Shown piece by piece: positions 1 through 9,688 of a DNA stretch of 64,000 bases; positions within the stretch are counted from its first letter, which is position 1; the number at the start of each line of letters is the position of its first letter. The notes under the pieces were generated by a model. It saw only the letters and a list, made by a program, of their open reading frames with translations. It ran no database searches and was not told the DNA's origin. The DNA comes from Datnioides undecimradiatus (Eukaryota; Chordata; Actinopteri; Lobotiformes; Datnioididae): positions 558,001 through 622,000 of the forward strand of contig WARS01002812.1 in NCBI GenBank assembly GCA_008933995.1, given 5' to 3'. Position numbers and translations under genes: made by a program.

Positions 1-833
1 AGCTCCGCTCTTCCCTCCCTCCTGGTCTTCTTTCATTCTCTCCGCTGCCAAGAACTTAATGACACCGCTGAGCTAACTCGTTGCTATGGAAACAGGCCTG
101 CCATTGGTCGGGAGGACCGAGGGAGAGTTTGGAACGGTTGTGGGTGGGGACATGGAGTGCCGGCCGGGTGGGTGGGCGGCTGCAGGGTTGATGGGGGGCT
201 GATGGTAGTTGGGGGGGGGGCTATTAGCCATCCCTCCTGGCTAGCCGAATGCAGCGACATTCCTCTGCTCTGTCGTGACAAACGCATCCCGTGTTAGACG
301 CTGGGGCTTTCATCCGTCTCCCCGTTGTCTCTCAGGCCTTTCTCTGAGCTTGTCGGTTGTCACCACAGGCCTCCGCCGTCTAAGAAAGGCACACGTGCAC
401 GCCGCTGACAGGCCAACCCACGCACGTGGAGCGCAGTAACATGCAGAATCTTAGCAGTTGCATGGCAGCCTACTTTTGAGCGTGCGACGCACGTTCCATA
501 AATAGATAAAACAGGAGGGAGACGTCAAACTTCAATGAAGCATCAAAATCACATTAGAAATTAGACTTAAAGGCGTCTTTCAGCCTCAAACTTCAATCAA
601 TCAGATCTGCGTTGGATGAGGAGACACATCCAAAGTTACATAATGAGCTCTGGACCAAGAGTTTAAATCAAATTCACTGACACCAGAGGGAGACGTGACA
701 AAGTCTCAGCTCCTCCACACACCGCCGCTCCGGTCACCTCATTAATACGCCGCCTTCTGTGCGCCAAAGAGACGAGTTCACTCACTGAAATCCCGTCGCT
801 GCACGCATCCACACCCCACGCACACCGTCTTAC
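1..833 (-). other. adam11 intron 4 (partial), no coding sequence seen
   Basis: The stretch between the donor after exon 4 (GTAAGACGG on the minus strand, starting at 833) and the window edge. I looked for the next ADAM11 exon (prodomain HCYYQG region) on the minus strand and did not find it. A G-run lies at about 211-222. Confidence 0.6.
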
Positions 834-1223
834 CACGGACAGCGAGGGTCTGCCGTCCTGGTTGAAGTGCCGCTCCACATACTCTGAAGACAGGAGGTGG
901 CTGCAAAGAGAGGAGAGGCACCGTGAGCATCGCAGACGCCGTGCAACCAGCCGTGTGCGTCTGCGCCTGTGTGTGTGAGCCACATTGGTGTTCCCCATCT
1001 TGTCGTGTAACAGCGCGGGGCTAAGTGCGTTTGCTTAAGTGTGGGGAAATGCTAATGAGAACAGCTGCGGTGAATTAAGAGCACCTACTGATACGAGCAC
1101 GTAAAAGGAAGGGCTGATCGGCGGTAATACTAACTGGTTCAGCTCCAGGTCCAGGGTGAAGGTCCGTCCAAAGGCCTCCACTTGGAAACAGCTCTGGGCC
1201 AAGTGGACGGGCTGAAACAAAGA

Positions 1224-1260
<37 letters not shown>

Positions 1261-2914
1261 GTGACACAGACAAATTTGATGGCCGATGAGCTGAAGTGCA
1301 GCAAAACAATTGCGGTTAAGTGCGTCGCTCTGTAAAAGCCACAGTGCGTTTCTGAAAACGTCCCATGAATAATTCAAGCCAATCGATGGCGTGTTGGCCG
1401 TAAAAGCATCTCAGCGCCTGACGTATTGTGATTGATAAAGTCCCCATTGATCAGCGCGGCCTGCGTGACTGCAGCAGAGATTTTGTGATGGAGACGGATG
1501 GAGAAGGAGACAGAGAGGAGGGGGGGAGACCTGCCTGGTGTCGTCTATATTCAGCTGTGTTGTACCAGTGTCCCTAATGAACAGTTGCCAGAGCCGAGGA
1601 GGTGAGGAGACAGCAGGACAGAGAGAGAGAGAGAGAGAGAGAGGGAAATGTACTGCAGACTAAACAGTGCGTCTCAGGCTGTGCCAGCGTGGCTTTGATC
1701 TCAGTCTGGAGGAACCAGGCTGCAGTGAATCACCGGGCTTTTACAATAACATGCATCACTCTCCAGGATTCATTCCCTGCAGTGAGTACGGACGACAGAT
1801 TTCTTACTACTGTCTTGGAGAGGCTCGGTCTCCGTGCAGCAACGCTCTCCTGCAGCTCTACATCTGCGAGCGGCTGAGCTCAAGGTGGCCGCTCCTGTGC
1901 CTGTGATCCGATCAACCTTGGTCCTCAACAGGAGTTTGCACAGTTTGTTGCAAACCGTTTCAGTTAAACCAATCTGAGCATCTGGTTCTCGGCACAGCAA
2001 TCAGTCTCGAGAGATATGAAAATGCAAATTGATTTAAAATAATATGTAGACTTTCAAGCATCCCAGCGTGTGATTTGTCTTTCGGCGTCACCTGAACGCA
2101 CCAACTGCAGCTCAGACCGAATCAAACGCGAAATCGCCGCCTCGCCTCTTTTCGGTGCAGCGTGATGTGACGGGGAGTAAAAAAAAAAAAAAGGAAAACT
2201 CATCCGCCCGCTGCTTCTAAATTTATGACGCTCCGAGCTCCTTGAATATTTCACAAAACAAAACACAAGCGGGGCCGCGCGAGTACGGCAGCCGGGACGG
2301 GGACTCCTGAAGCGCTGTCACCGCTCGTGCCGCGTGAACGCGTATCACGTTAACTGTTGTTGTTTTCTTATTCATAGGGAGGCACCGCTCCTGGTTGAGA
2401 CAGCCTCTCCTCCGGGGGCAAACGGCATTCATCTTAATTATACTGTTTAAACACTGCACTCTGTGACTGCGTGTGTGTGTAATGTACTCTCTCATATATA
2501 TGAACTACATCATATCAGCATGACCTAGAGAGAGGGGGGTGGAAGGATGCGGAGTGCTTCAGCCTCTTGGACCATGCAGCACTTCTCACACAGGCCTGTT
2601 TCATAATTAATGGGGACGTACTTCAACACACCATCGGGGCAGGGGGGGGGGGCGCTCAGCACGGCAGCCGGATGATCGGACACGATGGGTGAATCTTTGA
2701 GGAGGGGGGCTAAGCTTTGTCAGCTCGGAGGGTTTTTGTTTCAGGAGCTGCTGCCGGATGTTACCGCTCCACCGGCGCCTCGTCCGTCGTCGCCTCACTG
2801 TGGAGCGTTCGCAGGGGTTTCCGGTGACAAACTGGGTCAGAATCACTGCTGCAAAGATGCCACCCTGCACTGTCATCCTCTGTGCAGCACAGAGCTGAGC
2901 GCTGCACTGCTGCG

Positions 2915-2953
<39 letters not shown>

Positions 2954-4338
2954 GCGCGCGCGCTACAAACATGAGGTTCCCATCAGCAGAATAACCGTCT
3001 ATCTTGGTGCCGTCACACCCATACGTGCCCACACACACTTGCTGCAGTAACACCGGTGGTGACTCCGCGCGGGTGTGGATGCAGCCTGAGGTTTCCTGAA
3101 CTTCCTGATCTTGTTTCATATGATTTTGGCATGTAAAGCTCCACCTACAGGGGTTTTAAAAGCCATTCTTGTACAGTCTCCAACTGGGTTACTTCCTTTT
3201 TTAAATGAAATTACAAGCGAGGTTAATCAATTCCTCATTTTAATGGAAGGATCCTGAAAGCTTGTCAAGGACCCCTGGGTGTCCCTGGATCCCAAATTAA
3301 GACCACCGCGCTGAGAACAGGGTGATCCGTGTGATAAAAACTAAAAGGACTCGGGCTGAGAGAGGGGGGTGTTGGTTAAAACTCACCGAAGCGTCCCCGG
3401 TGCTGTTCTTCACCCTGGTATCCAAGTGGTCATGAGCCATTTCCTCCTCCGACTCGATCTGCCGCACCAGCCGCTTCGGATAGGTGATCGCAGTGGCAGT
3501 GTCCGCGCTGTCCGGCCGCCCCGCCGGGGTAAACCAGTCCCACATGCCTCCATCCTGCACTGGGCTGCTGTCCGCACCTGCACGTGGCAAAACAGGTACA
3601 TTCACAGGCGTTTCATAGGTGTGCAGGTGGGGTGGGGGCACACCTGAATCCGCCTCGGCTGCACCTGGCTGTGGTGTAGTAAGCAAAGCTGAGTGGGAAA
3701 CGACATGTTCTCAATGAGTCACACGGTGTGAGTGTTCAGATCTGTGGGTTTTTCCTGCGCGCCGATGGTTCGGTGACCTAATTCATCGCTCTGACCGGTG
3801 CAGAACATTTTGTCACTGCTCTACTCTGAGAAATTCAGCGGACCTGATCAGGATCGGGCGGAAATCATCAACTAACGCCCATGTTAACGTCCGCGCAAAG
3901 GCCCGTGTGTGTTAAAATGTCTGCAATCATGAAATTAAGCTTTAAGACACGTTGGTTTATGTATTGATAAGTTGTATCGTGGTGCTGTTAGATGCTCGGT
4001 GGATAAAGCACCGGTTATGGGTACGCTGGATATAGGCTACGGGGCTGCGGTGGAAATGTGTTGATGCAGCAAATCTACCGCAGCGGAGAGCGCTCTCAGG
4101 CCAGTGGGCTGCTTGGCACCGACACCCCGCTACAGTAAAATCGCAGCCGACGCTGGAAAAGTGCTGGTGCAAGGGGAAAAAATGTGGATGCAAAGGAAAC
4201 GAACGGGGTGCTCCCGCTCCTCATCCGAACCCCCCCCCCTTCTCTCCCCTCTCCCTCTCCCCCTCTCTCTCTCTTACCTGAGACCGCAAGCCTCTCGCCC
4301 ACTGCAGCAAAGACCATGAAGCACCACACCGCCAGCAT
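834..4338 (-). CDS. adam11: ADAM11 (catalytically inactive ADAM family), N-terminal part: coding exons 1-4
   Basis: Spliced CDS on the minus strand, 5' part only: exons 4338-4278, 3577-3387, 1211-1135 and 900-834 (132 residues); every junction has GT/AG and matching phase. Exon 1 starts with a hydrophobic signal peptide (MLAVWCFMVFAAVGERLAVS). Exon 2 includes LVRQIESEEEMAHDHLDTRV, which parallels the LVRESSGG...QQLDTRV stretch of mammalian ADAM11. Exons 3-4 carry the ADAM prodomain: PVHLAQSCFQVEAFGRTFTL, then LNHHLLSSEYVERHF, nearly identical to human ADAM11 (LNHHLLSSQYVERHF) and closer to it than to ADAM22 or ADAM23 as I remember them. The family comprises non-proteolytic, synaptic type I membrane proteins that bind LGI proteins. 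The next expected exon (HCYYQG motif) is not present in 1-833, so the gene continues past the left edge. The start is the only nearby in-frame ATG ahead of the signal peptide (A at -3). Identity as ADAM11 rather than ADAM22/23 rests on the prodomain alone. Confidence 0.92.
1225..1258. repeat. (CA)n microsatellite beside the adam11 exon 3 acceptor
   Basis: About 17 CA units on the plus strand, which is (UG)n in the adam11 pre-mRNA. The tract ends about 13 nt upstream of the exon 3 acceptor AG (plus 1212-1213). Confidence 0.95.
1621..1643. repeat. (GA)n microsatellite
   Basis: Uninterrupted GA repeat in adam11 intron 2. Confidence 0.9.
2911..2962. repeat. Alternating purine-pyrimidine tract (GC)n(AC)n(GC)n
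   Basis: About 52 bases of uninterrupted pyrimidine-purine alternation: a CG-repeat block, a CA-repeat block, then a second CG-repeat block. It lies in adam11 intron 2. This arrangement is the classic sequence preference for left-handed Z-DNA. Confidence 0.93.
3235..3325. repeat. Degraded interspersed repeat fragment (hAT/MITE-like terminus)
   Basis: Contains GGACCCCTGGGTGTCCCTGG followed by ATCCCAAATTAAGACCACCG. This resembles the common 'gacccctgggggtccctggaccccaggttgagaaccactg' end of old vertebrate/teleost DNA-transposon repeats. It lies in adam11 intron 2, upstream of exon 3 and just after the exon 2 donor. Family assignment is from memory of the motif only. Confidence 0.45.
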
Positions 4339-4514
4339 GATCTTCACATATTCCCGCGGATTACAACATCGAGAGCCGCAACATGTCACGAACCCGGCCG
4401 GCGGAGAGGAGGGAAAAGACCGAGGACCGCGCAGCAGAGACGATGGCGAAGCTCGAAAGGGAATCTGCTAAACATCTGATGATGCGCGTCCGCTCATCTC
4501 TCCCCCTCTCTATG

Positions 4515-4554
<40 letters not shown>

Positions 4555-5060
4555 AGCTCCGGTCAGCGCCGCTATTCTGCATATTAAGAATTATTATTTA
4601 AAAAATGAATGGCTACGATGATCGATACAGGCCCGGCGATTGATCAGTGAGGGAATAGTGAGGGACGGGCGAGTGCGCACCGCGGATGCATAGCTCCGCA
4701 AGGCTGCGCGGGTGCGTATGGGAGTATGGATGAGCTTGTGTGTGTGTGTATACGCGAATCTGCGGTATGCGGAAACGAAGGGATGGGAAAGCGAAGAGAA
4801 ATGCGTTGGGTCTGCGGCGAGGAGGACACGTGGGACCGTGGTACCCTCCCTCATCCCGCGCAGCCTCCTCCCCTCCCGTTGCCATGCAGCTCTGCGTGCA
4901 GGGAGAGGATGCGACAGCCCGGCTGCTGAAGCGACGAAAAGCCACGAAACGGATCGGGGTCTCACACTTTGTTCATATTTCCCGATACAAGGGCACTGAT
5001 GGCGTAGCATGCGGTGGCGTGGAGATTTCAGGTCTGCAGAGGAGGAAGGTGTGTCCCGGC
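4339..5060 (-). promoter_or_regulatory. Probable adam11 5' UTR and promoter region
   Basis: Sequence immediately upstream of the adam11 start codon, read on the minus strand. It is GC-rich with several CpGs up to about 5060, then becomes AT-richer. It includes a pyrimidine tract (TC repeats, 4520-4546 on the plus strand) that would lie just upstream of the coding start. I see no clear TATA box. The transcription start cannot be placed by eye, so this is inferred from position and composition. Confidence 0.4.
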
Positions 5061-6960
5061 CGAGGGGAGGCATCACAGCTGAACACGAAAACATCCTGAC
5101 AAACACATCAGAGGCCTTCTCGTCATTAACGATCCTGCAGACGCTCAGTTTCTGTGGCAACCGACTCAGTTTCGGATATTTTTGTCACTCATATTTTGTA
5201 CAATAAGGCTGTGATTTTGCAGAAAAGTCCCTGTCCTGATCTGCCGTGCAGTGTATAATAAAGTCATCAGATAACAAAGTTTGACGGCGCTGCAAAAATC
5301 CAAATGTATATGTATGTAACGAGGCTGATTTCACATCTGTTTGGGAGTGACAGCTGCAAATCCATACTGAAACTGAATCTGGTGATAGCTGCTTGCAGAG
5401 AAGTGGATTTCCCCATTTTGCTATTTACAAACCTGGGTTTCACTCGAGCCAACAGTGTGACATTTAGTTTCTCTCACACCGGAAGCTTTAAGCGATCCGC
5501 CAGCTGCGAGGAGGCACACCTGCAGGATGCAAACTCGATCCACGAGCAGCTAGAGAAACAGGGCAGCGTTGGGATTTCAGATTGTGGACAGTTAAAGCAG
5601 TTTTTCCAGGTATCTGCGCCTGAAATGAGCATCGCGCATCAAACCACTCAAGGCCTATTAGACAAACTGCATCCCTGGCTGTGCTTCAGCTAGATGAAAA
5701 ACCTGTGTGCGCAGATCCACGCCGAGAACACATTCATCCTGGTCATGTAGGTAAACCTGACAGGTGTGATGTATAAACCTGATTTTAAGCGACAGCGCAC
5801 AAACATCCCGGCTCCTCACTGGGAACCATAAATACAGATCAATCGATCAGTGAGGCCCGCTCTCCGTGCGCTGCTCTCTCAACCCGCTGACCTGAGAGGT
5901 TCCTTGATGCAGTTAAGTCTTCCAGCAGCCGTCCCGCAACACATCCCGCTAATGGAGGCGCATTGTGCACTGACAGCCCCCCTCTGAATATTTCATCTCA
6001 CCCACCTTTGAGACTAACAGGGAGCAAGAGATGGAGGGGGAGGAGGAGGAGGAGGAGGAGGAGGAGTGCAGCATCAAAATACGTCCTCCTCCATAAAAAA
6101 TAGTGTGACACCAAAAACAGAAATTCAGAATACAGACTGGACTCTCCGAATCCAGACAACATCACCATCCACATCCTCAGGGTGCGCGCAGAGCTGAGGC
6201 GGTCGATTAAGTATTCAGCAGTGGTACAGCTGAGTAACAGACACTGCAAAGGGAGCTGTGAGGAGTCCGAGCTGCAGGGAGCATGGGTTATGAGTGAGGA
6301 TGGCTCAGTTTGTAGAAGCGATTGGCAGAAACTCTTCTTAGTTTGTGGCAAAACAGGAAATCAGAGGTTTGACGTCTTTCGCAAAGGGGTCTCCCTCTTT
6401 TCAAACTAAACCCTGAATTTAAGACTACACAGAGGCGCCGAGGGATTAACAATCTGACTTAATCATCTCAGGCGTAAGACAAATGTGAGCAGTGCACAGC
6501 CGACCTGAACGCGGCAGCCTCGTGAGACAGGGACACAGCACCCTCTGCCGTGCGCAAAGCCGCATCGCACTTGCAGCTCCGGCTACTCACTGCGCGCCTG
6601 CATCAAGCCAGCGAGAGGGAGGGCGAATCCGCCTCACAAGTGAGCTGATCAGTTTGGGAAACAGATTTGACATCTCAAAGGCTTCAAGACTGAAAAATAC
6701 ATGTTTTACCATATAGTGGTTATTAATAAGTAATGTGTAAATAACTAATGTGTAAAACATCTCATTCTTCACTACGTTGCATTAAAAGTCATTGCTCTAA
6801 ACAGTGTCAGTCGTATTTAACGCTGCCTGGCTTCGAGAGGCTGGTAGACATGCGTGGACTTGCCCGTGTTTCACGTATGTTTGCACACAGCTGAGGTTAA
6901 ATGGGCAATTACATTAATTAGCTTCAGCTTTACTTCTCGAGGATCGCAAAGCGTGGAACC
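5061..6960. other. Intergenic region between adam11 and the zinc-finger gene
   Basis: Nothing coding is supportable here. It contains a (GAG)n/(GGA)n purine run at about 6033-6065. The two flanking genes are divergently transcribed (adam11 minus, zinc-finger gene plus), so part of this 2 kb may hold regulatory sequence for both. An E-box CAGCTG lies at 6888-6893, about 190 bp upstream of the zinc-finger start codon. Confidence 0.5.
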
Positions 6961-6969
6961 GCGACGCCG

Positions 6970-7006
6970 CCAATTAACCAATTAACATCTCCCAAGAGGC
7001 TATAAG
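6970..7006 (+). promoter_or_regulatory. Core promoter of the TFIIIA-family gene: two CCAAT boxes and a TATA-like box
   Basis: Two CCAAT pentamers at 6970-6974 and 6978-6982, 8 bp apart, are followed by TATAAG at 7001-7006. The start codon is at 7080. With TATA-directed initiation about 30 bp downstream (near 7030), the 5' UTR would be only about 50 nt. Spacing and order fit a focused TATA promoter. This is read directly from the sequence; activity is inferred. Confidence 0.6.
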
Positions 7007-7079
7007 ACGGGCTGACAAGGGCGGCGGCCTCGCCATTACAGACCGTTTATGGTGGAGAAGAGTTCGGATCCAGAGGAAA

Positions 7080-9430
7080 ATGAACGGTGTGCGCAGTGGG
7101 AAGCCTGTCGGCGGTCCACAGGTGCAGCTGTTCAACTGCGCCCACGCGAGCTGCGGAGCGACTTTCACCAGGCAGCGGCGACTGAAGGAGCACGAGACGG
7201 TGCACACCGGAGCGGTAAGGCAGAGCTTTACCCATGCGACAACAGTTTAAAGTTCCTAAAGTCCTATTTGTCTTATCTGGCACGTTTAAAAAGGTGCTTA
7301 AGTGCGTGAAACTGTTCCCGGATGTCCACAGCGCCCGTGCCAGTGCACAGTTGCCGGCTGTGATCGTCGCTTCTCGAGGAAATCCCACCTTGACCGCCAC
7401 ATGTTCCAGCACGAAGAGGTGAAGCAATTCAAGTAAGTCTCGAGTCACGCCTGCGCAGTTGCTGCCCTCAGCCACGAGCTCCTTTTTATTAAACTCCACT
7501 TCCTGCAGGTGCAAGGTCGCGACCTGCACGCAGAGCTTCCGGAACGCGGACAAGCTGAAGAGACACGCGCGCTACATCCACGGAGACAAGAACAAGTATT
7601 TCAAGGTTTGTGTTGGCGCGCAAGTGCGTCCACGAGATGGCGCCAAAACGCCACCGTGTAACAAACTGCGTTTCCCCGAAAGTCAATGCTCTTGATGTGA
7701 AATGTGCAGTTTTCAAATCTTTCATTTTAAGCACTTGAACGCCTCCCCTCCCCCGCAGTGTACCCAGCCAAACTGCTCCTCGACCTTCAAGAAACGCAGG
7801 ATGTTCAAACTGCACCTGAAGCAGCACGAAGTGGCCGCCAAGTTCAAGTATGTCTGAGTGCAACTTGTGCTGTGAAGCCATTTGTCCTGTGACTTAATGA
7901 AACGAGATCAGATCCAGATGAGTCCTAACCGTTAAAGGATTATGCACTCAGTTTTAATTAATCGGCTCTTTGATGCCTGGAGTACAGGCTCCAGCAAAGA
8001 GACGAATGAGTGGTTACAGGCTGAGTGGGTGTGGCCCCAGTGCTTAAATGTATTTCTACCTCTGCCTGTCCCCGGTGGGGCACTTAGGTGTTCGAAGGAT
8101 GGATGCGCTGCCACGTTCGACTCCCACGTCGCCCGCAAAGCCCACGAGAAGACGCACGCAGGTTGGTCTATTTCAATCCTAGCGGGGGCTCCTTTCATCC
8201 TCCCTCCCCTGCAAAATTCCCTCATTAAAGGAGGAGGCTGTGGCGGCATTTGCATGTAACCTTTTCTTGAATCCAAGAAAATTAATCAGGACAAATGACA
8301 TGCATGGCGCGTGCTTCCTCAGAGGCAGCGAACAGGTCGACTATCCTTTTTGATTTCCTGCTAACACTCACTGCTGCTGCAGGTTATCGCTGCCCTCACG
8401 CTAACTGCCAGGTGCTCGAACACACCTGGGGGAAACTTCAGAGGCACATGGTCAAACATCCAGGTAAATATGTTGTGGTCATGCTACAGAATTCCTGATA
8501 ATTGTCTCTCCTTTAAAATGAATTGCTCTTGTTTTTGTGCAGCCACATTCAGTTGCAGTGTGTGTAAAAAGGCGTTTAAGAAAGCGGATGCTCTGCGCCG
8601 GCACAAACGGATCCACGCGTCCCATAAGCCCGTGCTGGTCTGTCCCAGGGATGACTGCCAGGCTTACTTCTCCACAACCTTTAACCTGCAGCACCACATC
8701 CGCAAGGTGCACCTCGAGCTCCTCAGATACAAATGCTCCTTCCCCGACTGCCCACGCATGTTTGCTATGCGGGTAATTCAAGTTTCTTTGCTTCCAAAGA
8801 CTTTGGAGTTGTTTGCGTGCATGCATGTCAGGATTTCTGCACGGTTTACAGCCATTTCCTGTTGCATGAGGCCTGAAAGGGTTTGACATTACTGCCCCAC
8901 TTCCACAGGAGAGTATGTGCAGACACCTGCTTCGTCATGACACAAGCGCCGCCGTTCTGAAGGTAAGTGACGTGCAGACTAAAGCCACCGCACAGCAGCG
9001 GACTAAACCTTTCTGGCCCGCGGGGTTATTGATTTTTGGATTTCTCTTTAAACCTGTTGAGAGCCGAGGCGTTTTTAGGCTTTTGAATTTGGGTTTTACA
9101 TGATTTCATGTCCAAATATCTCGAATTTCTTTCACACGACTCTCTCCTAATTAGTTTCTCCTGTGCCCACAGAAACGTCAGCGGCCCAAGAAGTCCTGGC
9201 AGAAGCGTTTGGACGGACACCATCTTCCCCTCGTGGAGGAAGACCTGCGTCGCCTCTTCGCCCTGCGCATGCGGATCTCCCGGCGAGCCAAAGTGGAAAC
9301 CAACCTCTCGGGCCTCTTCAACGAACGCAAGATCCCCCACTACGTGGACCCGGAAGTCAACCTGCGCAATCTGTTTAGCATCAAGAAGCCTCCTCTGGCG
9401 AAGCCTGAGGTCGCACCACTTAAAGAGTAA
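7080..9430 (+). CDS. gtf3a: TFIIIA-family nine-C2H2-zinc-finger 5S RNA-binding protein (P43/42Sp43-like)
   Basis: Nine exons: 7080-7214, 7332-7432, 7509-7605, 7759-7847, 8088-8161, 8383-8463, 8543-8772, 8909-8962, 9173-9430; 1119 nt, 372 aa, all phases consistent. Exactly nine C2H2 fingers occupy residues about 20-280, starting at CAHASCGATF and ending at CSFPDCPRMFAMRESMCRHL. Finger 6 (CPHANC...TWGKLQRHMVKH), the short-linked finger 7 (FSCSVCKKAF) and finger 8 (CPRDDCQAYFSTTFNLQHHI) parallel TFIIIA fingers 6-8 (TWTELLKHV, CPRDGC..TAFNLRSHI). TFIIIA drives 5S rRNA transcription and stores 5S RNA in 7S particles; P43/42Sp43 is the oocyte 5S storage relative. The early fingers diverge from canonical TFIIIA, and the C-terminus (LFNERKIPHYVDPEVNLRNL) lacks the RSLASRLTGYIPPK-type tail. 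I therefore favour the P43-like paralogue; the symbol is given at family level only. A competing ATG at 7049 is out of frame with the fingers. Confidence 0.9.
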
Positions 9431-9682
9431 ATGATGAAGAGCGACAATCAAGTCTGAACTTCCTGAAGTTTGAGCTTTAAAGTTGCTGTTTTTTCTTTAA
9501 TTTTTGGAAAATTAGAAAATGGGTCGCCTTGGTTTTTCTAAATGTAGCTGACATACATTAGATATTTTAATTTTAAAGGTCATTTGAATGTCATCTCACG
9601 CATTCATCACGACAGACTGAATTCTTAGTTCTTTGAAGACAAAAGGTCTTAACCAGTTTTGTAAAATGATGCTTGTTGACCC

Positions 9683-9688
9683 AATAAA
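9683..9688 (+). terminator. Poly(A) signal AATAAA of the zinc-finger gene
   Basis: AATAAA 253 nt downstream of the stop codon, the only canonical signal close to the gene, giving a 3' UTR of about 270-290 nt. Confidence 0.75.

Noticed and set aside
3387-3577. Initial idea that this exon belonged to PLXDC1/PLXDC2
   Set aside because: The following exons (HLAQSCFQVEAF, LLSSEYVERHF) are ADAM prodomain and join in phase; LDTRV also fits ADAM11.
7049-7309. ATG at 7049 as start of the zinc-finger gene
   Set aside because: Its frame is not that of the zinc fingers; the ATG at 7080 is in frame and splices cleanly.
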